Below are positions 28,230-35,953 of a DNA stretch of 64,000 bases, piece after piece. Under the pieces are notes generated by a model. It saw nothing but the letters and a program-made list of their open reading frames with translations, was not told where the DNA came from and made no database searches. A program made the position numbers and the translations under genes. Each line of letters opens with the position of its first letter. Position 1 is the stretch's first letter. The DNA comes from an uncultured Phocaeicola sp. (GTDB lineage Bacteria > Bacteroidota > Bacteroidia > Bacteroidales > Bacteroidaceae), in contig CALUIZ010000014.1 of the NCBI GenBank assembly GCA_944320815.1, positions 1-64,000 on the forward strand. Reading direction: 5' to 3'.

Positions 28230-28781
28230 ATGGAAAACAAGACATTATATACGATAATCGTTCATTCGGAGAATATCGCGGGTACGCTGAACCAGATTAC
28301 GGCCGTGTTTACCCGCCGTCAGATTAATATTGAAAGCCTGAACGTGTCGGCTTCCTCCATCAAGGGAGTGCACAAATATACGATTACCTGCTGGACGACC
28401 GAAGACATCGTGGAGAAGGTCGTGAAGCAGATGGAGAAGAAAATAGACGTGATTCAGGCGCATTATTTCACCGACCCTGAAATTTTTCAGCGCGAAGTGG
28501 CCATGTACAAGGTGTCGATGCCGGAATTCCAGTCGAATCCGGAGGCATCGAAGGTGGTGCGCCGCGCCAGTGCGCACATCGTGGAGGTGAATCCCACTTT
28601 CGCCATCGTGGAGAAGGTGGGCATGAGCGACGAGATTACCGCTCTTTACCAGAATCTGAAGGAGCTGAACTGTGTGCTTCAGTTCGTGCGCTCGGGACGT
28701 ATTGCCGTGTCTACAAGCTGCTTCGAGCGGGTCAACGAGTATCTGGCACATCGGGAGGAACGCTACAGAAACGGGAAATGA
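28230..28781 (+). CDS. ilvN: Acetolactate synthase, small (regulatory) subunit
   Basis: 183 residues from the ATG at 28230; an in-frame ATG at 28209 overlaps the ilvB end, but the conserved N-terminus of the family begins at MENKTLYTIIVHSEN. The ACT domain (GTLNQITAVFTRRQINIESLNVS) that binds valine for feedback inhibition occupies the first 75 residues, followed by the C-terminal activation domain (VVRRASAHIVEVNPTFAIVEKVG). Confidence 0.94.
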   Translation: MENKTLYTIIVHSENIAGTLNQITAVFTRRQINIESLNVSASSIKGVHKYTITCWTTEDIVEKVVKQMEKKIDVIQAHYFTDPEIFQREVAMYKVSMPEFQSNPEASKVVRRASAHIVEVNPTFAIVEKVGMSDEITALYQNLKELNCVLQFVRSGRIAVSTSCFERVNEYLAHREERYRNGK

Positions 28782-28803
28782 TATTTTTTAGAACGATGTC
28801 ACT

Positions 28804-29547
28804 ATGGCAGAAGACAATAAAATAGGTACTTATGAGTTTGTGGCGGAGCCGTTCCATGTGGACTTCACCGGAAGGCTCACCATGGGAGTGTTGGGCAACC
28901 ATCTGCTCAACTGTGCGGGATTCCATGCGGACGAGCGCGGATTCGGCATCGCCACACTGAATGAAAACCATTATACGTGGGTGCTGTCCCGTCTGGCCAT
29001 TGAGCTTGACGATATGCCGAGAGCTTATCAGAAGTTTAGCGTGCAGACGTGGGTAGAGAATGTCTACCGTCTTTTCACTGACCGCAATTTCGCTATCCTT
29101 GATGCAGAGGGGAATCCTATAGGTTATGCCCGTTCCGTATGGGCGATGATCAGCATGGAGACCCGTAAGCCGGCCGACCTCCTGACATTGCATGGGGGAG
29201 GTATAACCGGATATGTCTGCGACAAGGAATGTCCCATTGACCGCCCGGGAAGGATAAAGGTCGGCGAAGGGGAGACGGTGGGTGAACATCAGGTCCGGTA
29301 TAGTGATATTGATCTTAACGGACATGTGAACAGCATCAAATATATCGAGCACATTCTGGATTTGTTCCCGATGGAGATGTTCCGCGAACGCTCCGTGCGC
29401 CGTTTCGAGATGGCTTATGTGGCGGAAAGTTATTACGGAGACCGGCTGACCTTCTGCCGCGAACAGAAAAGCGGGAATGAATACGATATAGAAGTGAAGA
29501 AGAACGGTACGGAAGTAGTCGTTCGGAGTAAAGTGATATTCAATTAA
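28804..29547 (+). CDS. Acyl-ACP thioesterase (FatA/FatB-like, double hot-dog)
   Basis: 247 residues. Releases fatty acids from acyl carrier protein. Two hot-dog halves: residues 1-140 with GRLTMGVLGNHLLNCAGFHADERGFG and ILSRLAIELDDMPRAYQ-like VLSRLAIELDDM, and a second half with VRYSDIDLNGHVNSIKYIEHILDLFP, which carries the D-N-H set conserved in plant-type thioesterases. It sits inside the ilv operon between ilvN and ilvC (22 bp and 51 bp gaps). A link to branched-chain fatty acids is an inference from position. Confidence 0.88.
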   Translation: MAEDNKIGTYEFVAEPFHVDFTGRLTMGVLGNHLLNCAGFHADERGFGIATLNENHYTWVLSRLAIELDDMPRAYQKFSVQTWVENVYRLFTDRNFAILDAEGNPIGYARSVWAMISMETRKPADLLTLHGGGITGYVCDKECPIDRPGRIKVGEGETVGEHQVRYSDIDLNGHVNSIKYIEHILDLFPMEMFRERSVRRFEMAYVAESYYGDRLTFCREQKSGNEYDIEVKKNGTEVVVRSKVIFN

Positions 29548-29598
29548 CTGAAGTTTTAATAATGGCGGCTCCAGGCCGCGTAAAAAGATTGTAGAAAA

Positions 29599-30642
29599 AT
29601 GGCACAAATGAATTTTGGAGGGGTTATCGAGAATGTGATAACCCGTGAGGAATTTCCTTTGGAAAAAGCGCGTGAAGTATTGAAGAATGAGACGATTGCT
29701 GTAATCGGTTATGGTGTACAGGGACCGGGCCAGTCGTTGAATCTCCGTGACAACGGTTTCAATGTGATCGTTGGTCAGCGTGAAGGAAAGACATATGAGA
29801 AGGCCGTGGCCGACGGGTGGGTTCCGGGCGAAACTCTGTTCAGCATCGAAGAAGCCTGCAAGAGAGGGACTATCATCATGTGTCTGCTTTCTGACGCGGC
29901 GGTGATTTCTGTATGGCCTGCCATCAAGCCGTACCTTACCGCAGGCAAGGCACTTTATTTCTCACATGGATTTGCTATCACATGGAACGACCGTACCGGT
30001 GTGGTTCCTCCCAAGGATATTGATGTGATTATGGTGGCTCCGAAGGGCTCGGGAACTTCTCTGCGCACGATGTTCCTTGAAGGGCGCGGACTGAACTCTT
30101 CATATGCAATCTATCAGGACGCTACGGGTAAAGCATACGACCGTACCATTGCATTGGGAATCGGTATCGGCTCGGGGTATCTGTTCGAGACGACTTTCCA
30201 GCGTGAGGCTACTTCCGACCTTACGGGTGAACGTGGCTCACTGATGGGTGCTATCCAGGGGTTGCTTCTGGCTCAGTATGAAGTGCTGCGTGAGAACGGA
30301 CATACTCCTTCCGAGGCTTTCAATGAAACGGTGGAAGAGCTTACTCAGTCGTTGATGCCTTTGTTTGCGAAGAACGGAATGGACTGGATGTATGCAAACT
30401 GCTCTACGACGGCCCAGCGCGGTGCGCTCGACTGGATGGGTCCGTTCCATGATGCCATCAAGCCTGTGGTGCAGAAATTGTATGAAAGTGTGAAGACTGG
30501 TCATGAAGCTCAGATTTCTATCGACAGCAACTCGAAACCTGATTATCGTGACAAGCTGAACGCAGAACTGAAGGCTCTCCGCGAAAGCGAAATGTGGCAG
30601 ACTGCCGTAACCGTACGCAAGCTTCGTCCGGAAAACAACTGA
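29599..30642 (+). CDS. ilvC: Ketol-acid reductoisomerase, fungal/eukaryote-like sequence type
   Basis: 347 residues. Isomerises and reduces acetolactate or acetohydroxybutyrate with NADPH and magnesium. The nucleotide loop is GYGVQGPGQSLNLRDNG, where common bacterial class I enzymes have GHAHA. Stretches such as GWVPGETLF, LLSDAA, IKPYLTAGKALYFSHGF and VAPKGSGTSLR recall yeast Ilv5 more than E. coli-type or Bacillus-type IlvC. Length is class I. Last gene of the operon, followed by a terminator. Confidence 0.95.
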   Translation: MAQMNFGGVIENVITREEFPLEKAREVLKNETIAVIGYGVQGPGQSLNLRDNGFNVIVGQREGKTYEKAVADGWVPGETLFSIEEACKRGTIIMCLLSDAAVISVWPAIKPYLTAGKALYFSHGFAITWNDRTGVVPPKDIDVIMVAPKGSGTSLRTMFLEGRGLNSSYAIYQDATGKAYDRTIALGIGIGSGYLFETTFQREATSDLTGERGSLMGAIQGLLLAQYEVLRENGHTPSEAFNETVEELTQSLMPLFAKNGMDWMYANCSTTAQRGALDWMGPFHDAIKPVVQKLYESVKTGHEAQISIDSNSKPDYRDKLNAELKALRESEMWQTAVTVRKLRPENN

Positions 30643-30663
30643 TAATTATTTTTCTAAATGAAG

Positions 30664-30700
30664 AAAGGCCGTTTCCCTTGAGGGTGGAATGGCCTTTTTT
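30664..30700 (+). terminator. Terminator of the ilv operon
   Basis: AAAGGCC (30664-30670) pairs with GGCCTTT (30691-30697), extended inside by TTCCC/GGGTGGAA-type pairing, then a T run to 30700. Confidence 0.8.
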
Positions 30701-30714
30701 ATTGGAATAATTTA

Positions 30715-30722
30715 TACCTTTG
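30715..30722 (+). promoter_or_regulatory. -7 element upstream of the amidase-like gene
   Basis: TACCTTTG fits TAnnTTTG. The -33 position falls in the ilv terminator and has no match. Leader would be about 125 bases. Confidence 0.4.
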
Positions 30723-30855
30723 CGTCTGATGGTGAACGCATGGAGCTCATGCGTCCGCTGAAAAATAATAATGAATGTCCGTAATTTGCCAAAGTTGGGG
30801 AATCTGGCCGAATGCGGACATTCATAAAGATAATTGTCATTTGGATTAAAAGTGT

Positions 30856-33723
30856 ATGAAACGATACCTTCTTTTGTTCGTGGCGGTATGCGGCCTGTGC
30901 CTGTCCGGCAAAGGGCAGAGTCTTGAAAGGACTGTCCGCCAGCGTCTGGAGACATTCTTCAGCAATTATGAAACTTCGTATGCCGAAATTGGGAAGTGCA
31001 GGCTCGACCATTTTGAGGTGGACCATGACGCGAAGACACTCAAAGTGTATGCCAACGCCAATTTTGGCTATCAGCCTTTTACGGAGGAAAATACCTCTGC
31101 CATCTACCGCTCGCTGAAGCAGGTTCTTCCCGGGCCGGTGAACTATTATGCCTTGCAGCTTTATGCCGATGGGCAACCGATAGAGAATCTTGTTCCGAAC
31201 GCATTCCGCAAGGAGAAGGACAAGTCGAGGCTTTATGGCAAGGTGGACTATAAGGGAAGACCTTGGGTGAAGAATGATTCCCGACCTTTTGAAGTGAGCA
31301 GAGGTTTGCAGAACCGTCATATAGCCGTGTGGCAGAGTCATGGGAGGTTTTATCGGAACGACAGGGACGAATGGCGCTGGCAGCGTCCGCCTCTGTTCTG
31401 CACTACGGAAGATTTGTTCACTCAGTCGTTTGTGGTGCCTTTCCTGATTCCGATGCTGGAAAATGCGGGTGCGGTGGTCTTCACTCCCCGCGAACGTGAC
31501 TGGCAGCGGAATGAGGTCATCGTTGATAATGACGTGTGCTCTCCCGGAAGCCGTTACCTTGAAGTGGACGACAAAAGGAACAGGTGGACAGATACGGGGC
31601 TTCCGGGCTTTGCGCAAAAATACCGCACTTATCCCGACGGGCACAATCCGTTCGGGGACGGTACCGCGCGCTTCATTCCCACCCAGCCGAAACCGGAAAA
31701 GGCTTTTGCCGAATGGATTCCGGACATTCCTGAAAAAGGACGCTATGCGGTGTATGTAAGCTATCAGACCTTGCCCGAGAGTGTGACCGACGCGAAATAC
31801 CTGGTGTTCCACAACGGGGGAGTCACGGAGTTTGAAGTCAACCAGCGGATGGGAGGCGGCACGTGGGTCTATTTGGGCACGTTCGAGTTTGATGAAGGGA
31901 TGAACGACTACGGAATGGTGGTTTTGAGCAATGAAAGTTCTCAGAAAGGTGTAGTCTGTGCCGATGCGGTGCGTTTCGGCGGAGGGATGGGGAACATCCT
32001 CCGCGGAGGAAAAGTGAGCGGTCTTCCCCGCTATCTGGAGGGGGCGAGGTATGCGGCCCAGTGGGCGGGCATGCCTTATGAGGTCTATAGCAGAAGCGGA
32101 GGGGAGAATGACTACAATGATGACATCAACTCGCGTTCGCTTACAGTCAATTATCTGAGCGGAGGCTCTGTGTATAATCCGTCGGAAAAAGGATTGGGAT
32201 TGCCGTTTGAATTGTCGCTGGCACTTCATTCGGATGCTGGATACAAGGAAGACAATTCACTGGTAGGCTCGTTGGGTATCTATACCACCGGATTCAACGA
32301 TGGGAAACTGAACTGCGGCATTTCGCGCTATGCTTCACGCGATTTGGCGGACATGGTGCTCACAGGTCTCCAGCGTGACATCAGTTCGCGTTTCGGGGTG
32401 CGCTGGAACCGTCGGAGCATGTGGAACAGAAACTATAGTGAGACGCGTCTGCCCGCTGTGCCATCCATGATTCTGGAGCTGCTTTCCCATCAGAATTTTG
32501 CGGACATGAAGTTGGGGCATGAACCGGCATTCAAGTTTACGGTGGCCCGTTCGGTCTATAAGTCCGTCCTGAAGTATGTGGCGGAGATGCACGGTGCGGA
32601 CTATGCGGTGCAACCCCTTCCGGTGAGCCATTTCGCCATACATGAAGGCGAAAAGAAAAACACCTTCACCCTGCGCTGGATAGGCACGGAGGATGTGCTT
32701 GAACCCACGGCAAAGCCGCAGGGATATGTTGTCTACACGCGTGTGGGTTATGGAGGATTCGACAACGGAGTGTATGTGCGCAAGCCGGAATATACCGTGA
32801 AGGTAGAGCCGGGACTGGTGTATAGCTTCAAGGTGACGGCGGTGAACAGGGGAGGTGAGAGTTTCCCTTCAGAAATTCTTTCGGCTTATAAGGCGAAGCG
32901 GAGCAGGGGAACGCTTCTCATCGTCAATGCTTTCGACAAGTTGAGCGGTCCTGCGCGCATTGAGTCGCCCGTGATGGAGGGCTTCGACTTGTGGACGGAC
33001 CCCGGACTTCCTTACATGAATACTCCTGCCTTCTGTGGTTACCAGCGGAGTTTCGACCGGAGCCGGATGGGGGTGGAGACGGAAGGCGGGCTTGGTTTCA
33101 GTGACAGTGCGCTGGAAGGGAAGCTGATAGCCGGAAATACGTTCGACTATGTGTTTGTTCATGGAAAATCGGTCCAGCGTGCAGGAAGGTATTCGTTTGT
33201 GTCGTGCAGTGACGAGACCATCGAAAGCGGAAGTGTCCGTCTGGATGACTACAGAATGGCCGACATCATCTGCGGAGCCGACGACAGGAGCCTTTCTCCC
33301 GAAATCCGGAAAGCGATAGGTGAGTATTGCAGGAAAGGGGGGAGAGTGTTTCTCAGCGGTTCCGGACTGAAGGATGGGCTGGCGCGTGAGAATTTCGGGA
33401 AAGAGGTGTTGAAATGTACTGATGGAGGTGTGTTCAGTAATCTGAACGGGAGAGAGATTGCCGGTGCGGAGGTGCGCTTTTCTGTTCAGGGAAAGGCCAA
33501 CGAATGGATTTATGCCGTCCCTTCCATGCAGTGTGTGCTTCCCGCTCCCGGAGCTTATTCTGCGTTTGTCTATACGGACGGGGATTATGGCCTTGGTACG
33601 GTGTACAGAGGGAAGGATTACCGGACATTTGTGCTTGGGTTTCCTTTTGAGTGTATCCCGGATGACGGAATGAGGGACCATGTGATGCGGGCGGTCATGA
33701 ATACATTGTTGAAAAAGAAATGA
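30856..33723 (+). CDS. Large secreted protein: amidase-like catalytic region with golvesin-type and Fn3 domains
   Basis: 955 residues. Signal peptide LLLFVAVCGLCLSGKGQ. Blocks resembling an N-acetylmuramoyl-L-alanine amidase surround a beta domain: HIAVWQSHGRFY (about 154-165), ARYAAQWAGMPYEVYSRSGGENDYNDDINSR and ELSLALHSDAGYK (about 450), then ILELLSHQNFADM. The inserted region near 270-380 (FAEWIPDIPEKGRYAVYVSYQ...FEVNQRMGGGTWVYLGTFEFDEG) matches the golvesin/xanthan-lyase-type binding domain. An Fn3 domain (about 590-680) and a C-terminal flavodoxin/ThuA-like region follow. Such proteins are often annotated as xanthan lyase in Bacteroidota; cell-wall amidase activity is my inference from the histidine-bearing blocks. 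Confidence 0.75.
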   Translation: MKRYLLLFVAVCGLCLSGKGQSLERTVRQRLETFFSNYETSYAEIGKCRLDHFEVDHDAKTLKVYANANFGYQPFTEENTSAIYRSLKQVLPGPVNYYALQLYADGQPIENLVPNAFRKEKDKSRLYGKVDYKGRPWVKNDSRPFEVSRGLQNRHIAVWQSHGRFYRNDRDEWRWQRPPLFCTTEDLFTQSFVVPFLIPMLENAGAVVFTPRERDWQRNEVIVDNDVCSPGSRYLEVDDKRNRWTDTGLPGFAQKYRTYPDGHNPFGDGTARFIPTQPKPEKAFAEWIPDIPEKGRYAVYVSYQTLPESVTDAKYLVFHNGGVTEFEVNQRMGGGTWVYLGTFEFDEGMNDYGMVVLSNESSQKGVVCADAVRFGGGMGNILRGGKVSGLPRYLEGARYAAQWAGMPYEVYSRSGGENDYNDDINSRSLTVNYLSGGSVYNPSEKGLGLPFELSLALHSDAGYKEDNSLVGSLGIYTTGFNDGKLNCGISRYASRDLADMVLTGLQRDISSRFGVRWNRRSMWNRNYSETRLPAVPSMILELLSHQNFADMKLGHEPAFKFTVARSVYKSVLKYVAEMHGADYAVQPLPVSHFAIHEGEKKNTFTLRWIGTEDVLEPTAKPQGYVVYTRVGYGGFDNGVYVRKPEYTVKVEPGLVYSFKVTAVNRGGESFPSEILSAYKAKRSRGTLLIVNAFDKLSGPARIESPVMEGFDLWTDPGLPYMNTPAFCGYQRSFDRSRMGVETEGGLGFSDSALEGKLIAGNTFDYVFVHGKSVQRAGRYSFVSCSDETIESGSVRLDDYRMADIICGADDRSLSPEIRKAIGEYCRKGGRVFLSGSGLKDGLARENFGKEVLKCTDGGVFSNLNGREIAGAEVRFSVQGKANEWIYAVPSMQCVLPAPGAYSAFVYTDGDYGLGTVYRGKDYRTFVLGFPFECIPDDGMRDHVMRAVMNTLLKKK

Positions 33724-33751
33724 TTGTCGGATATATAAAAAGAAAAAGTTT

Positions 33752-34276
33752 ATGGAACAGAAATTTTTGGAGATTATCAAGACACGGCGCAGTTGCCGGA
33801 AGTTCAGTCCCAAACAGATAACGGACGAAGAACTGAATGCGGTGCTTGAGGCGGGCACTTATGCTCCCACTTCAAGAGGATTGCAGTCGCCTTTCATCGT
33901 GGCGGTGCAGAATGAGGAGCAGCGTAAAGTGCTGGCCTCCATGAATGCGGAAATCATGGGAGTTACCTCCAACCCGTATTACGACGCTCCCACTTATGTG
34001 CTTGTCTTCGCGCCCGCTGATGCGCACAACCCTGTGCAGGACGGAAGCTGCGTGCTTGAAAACATGATGCTTGCCGCACATGCCATTGGCCTTGGAAGTT
34101 GTTGGATTCATCGGGAAAGGGAGATGTTCGCCACGGAGAAAGGGCGGGAACTGATGGAAGATTGGGGGTTGCCCGACGGACTGATGGGTATCGGTGCCCT
34201 GGCTTTGGGTTATCCGGATGGGGAGCCGTCTCCGGCCAAAGCCCGCAAGGAGGGGTATTCGCGCGTAATCCGTTGA
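33752..34276 (+). CDS. Nitroreductase-family flavoprotein
   Basis: 174 residues, a short member of the FMN-dependent nitroreductase fold. It shows the FMN phosphate-binding RRSCRKFSPKQITDEEL, the APTSRGLQS segment and GLGSCWIHREREMF near the dimer interface. Reduces nitro or quinone-like compounds with NAD(P)H; natural substrate unknown. Ends before a near-ideal terminator. Confidence 0.9.
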   Translation: MEQKFLEIIKTRRSCRKFSPKQITDEELNAVLEAGTYAPTSRGLQSPFIVAVQNEEQRKVLASMNAEIMGVTSNPYYDAPTYVLVFAPADAHNPVQDGSCVLENMMLAAHAIGLGSCWIHREREMFATEKGRELMEDWGLPDGLMGIGALALGYPDGEPSPAKARKEGYSRVIR

Positions 34277-34291
34277 CGGAACATAGATGTC

Positions 34292-34337
34292 ACATCCATT
34301 GCCTTGCAGAATCTCTGTCAGGCAATGGATGTTTTTT
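34292..34337 (+). terminator. Terminator of the nitroreductase gene
   Basis: Perfect 13-bp stem ACATCCATTGCCT (34292-34304) / AGGCAATGGATGT (34320-34332), 15-base loop, six T. Confidence 0.85.
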
Positions 34338-34382
34338 GTATGTACCGGCCTATTGTTGGGAAGAATTTGTATTTCCGGGTAT

Positions 34383-34415
34383 AAAAAAAGGAACCTTTTC
34401 CGGTTCCTTTTTCTT
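34383..34415 (-). terminator. Terminator downstream of tRNA-fMet
   Basis: Read on the minus strand, GGAACC-GGAAAA-GGTTCC is followed by seven T, starting a few bases after the tRNA 3' end. Confidence 0.8.
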
Positions 34416-34416
34416 G

Positions 34417-34489
<73 letters not shown>

Positions 34490-34513
34490 ATGTTCTTTTT
34501 CTCAATTGCGATG

Positions 34514-34545
34514 CAAAGGTACGGACTTTTCTGGGGAAAAACAAA
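34514..34545 (-). promoter_or_regulatory. Promoter of tRNA-fMet
   Basis: On the minus strand TTTG (34545-34542), a 20-bp spacer and TACCTTTG (34521-34514): both elements match exactly. Confidence 0.8.
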
Positions 34546-34719
34546 TTTCTGTCCCGTTATTTTTCTGTTATTTTGTTCCGTTGAGTTTTTCGGGCTGTTT
34601 TGCTTCAGGAAAGCCGTTGCTTCCGGGCAAATAATGGTCTGTTTTTTTGCGTTTCTCTTGTTCCCGTTTTCTGCGGATTTATTAATTTTGTATGGAATGA
34701 GATAAAAGAATGAGATTTT

Positions 34720-35763
34720 ATGTTGGCTTATACTTACATTGAAAAAGGACGGTTTGAGCTTCTCGACAAACCGGTGCCTGTGGTGGAGAATCCGCGTGAT
34801 GCCATCGTGCGCGTCACGTTGGGCAGTATCTGTACGAGTGACTTGCATATCAAGCATGGCAGTGTGCCGCGTGCGGTTCCCGGAATCACCGTCGGACACG
34901 AGATGGTGGGAGTGGTGGAAGCGGTAGGGGCTGATGTTACAGCATTCCGTCCCGGTGACAGGGTGACAGTGAATGTGGAAACGTTTTGCGGGGAGTGTTT
35001 CTTCTGCCGCCATGGATATGTGAACAACTGTACAGACCCCAACGGAGGATGGGCACTGGGCTGCCGGATTGACGGGGGACAGGCGGAATACGTGAGGGTG
35101 CCTTTCGCCGACCAGGGACTGAACCGTATTCCTGACGGAGTGACCGACGAGCAGGCTTTGTTTGTGGGGGATGTGCTGGCCACCGGTTTCTGGGCGGCAC
35201 GCATTTCTGAAATCACGGAGGATGACACGGTGCTCATCATCGGAGCCGGACCGACGGGTATCTGTACGTTGCTCTGCGTCATGCTGAGGCATCCGAAACG
35301 CATCATCGTCTGTGAAAAATCGGAGGAGAGAGTGCGTTTCGTACAGGAGCATTACCCCGGCGTGTGGGTGACGGGTCCGGAGGAATGCCGGGAGTTTGTG
35401 CTTGCCCATAGTGAGCATGGAGGGGCGGATGTGGTGCTGGAGGTGGCCGGTTCGGACGATACGTTCCGGCTGGCTTGGGAGTGTGCGCGTCCCAATGCTG
35501 TGGTCACCGTTGTCGCCCTGTACGACAGACCTCAGATTTTGCCTTTGCCCGACATGTATGGAAAGAATCTCACTTTCAAGACCGGAGGAGTGGACGGATG
35601 CGACTGTGCCGAGATTCTCCGTCTCATAGAAGAAGGAAAGATAGACACCACTCCACTTGTCACCCATCGTTTCCCGCTGGCACAGATTGAGGAGGCCTAC
35701 CGGATTTTCGAGAACAAGCTCGACGGGGTGATAAAGGTGGCGATAGAAGGGGGTAAGGGATAA
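34720..35763 (+). CDS. Zinc-dependent medium-chain alcohol dehydrogenase
   Basis: 347 residues. The catalytic zinc ligands C38 (GSICTSD) and H60-E61 (GHEMVGVVEAVG) and the four cysteines of the structural zinc lobe (C90, C93, C96, C104) are all present, followed by the NAD(P)-binding IIGAGPTGICTLL. It oxidises a secondary alcohol or sugar alcohol with NAD(P); the substrate cannot be read from the sequence. Single gene with a strong terminator immediately after the stop. Confidence 0.9.
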   Translation: MLAYTYIEKGRFELLDKPVPVVENPRDAIVRVTLGSICTSDLHIKHGSVPRAVPGITVGHEMVGVVEAVGADVTAFRPGDRVTVNVETFCGECFFCRHGYVNNCTDPNGGWALGCRIDGGQAEYVRVPFADQGLNRIPDGVTDEQALFVGDVLATGFWAARISEITEDDTVLIIGAGPTGICTLLCVMLRHPKRIIVCEKSEERVRFVQEHYPGVWVTGPEECREFVLAHSEHGGADVVLEVAGSDDTFRLAWECARPNAVVTVVALYDRPQILPLPDMYGKNLTFKTGGVDGCDCAEILRLIEEGKIDTTPLVTHRFPLAQIEEAYRIFENKLDGVIKVAIEGGKG

Positions 35764-35797
35764 AAAAAGAGACCGCTGGGGAATCGCGGTCTCTTTT
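35762..35797. terminator. Bidirectional terminator
   Basis: GAGACCGC (35769-35776) / GCGGTCTC (35786-35793), extended by AAAA/TTTT. There is a T run on both strands, the longer (seven T) on the minus strand. Confidence 0.85.
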
Positions 35798-35870
35798 CTC
35801 AGAGCAAACGCCTTCGCTCTCTCCAGCTGGCACTTTCGCAAGCACCAGTCTGCATCTAATCTATTACTAT
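35762..35870 (-). ncRNA. Candidate structured RNA, about 105 nt, ending in the shared terminator
   Basis: On the minus strand three hairpins follow one another. The first (35848-35827) is CTGGTGCTT-GCGA-AAGTGCCAG, a 9-bp stem with two G:U pairs and a GNRA tetraloop; the same bases on the plus strand give two mismatches, so the RNA is probably minus-strand. The second is AGAGC/GCTCT (35820-35801). The third is the terminator. It may be an independent small RNA or the structured 3' UTR of addB, which ends 84 bases upstream. A -7-like TATTTTTG (minus, 35898-35891) has no good -33. Confidence 0.45.
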
Positions 35871-35953
35871 GAAAAACATTATTATAAACACAAAAATAAA
35901 CAAAAGGTTTCTTGTAAATACGTAAAACCCCATTACGTTAACTTTATTTTGCT

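Noticed and set aside
35869..35925. 18-codon plus-strand ORF (MKNIIINTKINKRFLVNT)
   Set aside because: A/T-rich, no promoter or conservation evidence, and it overlaps the minus-strand RNA candidate's upstream region.
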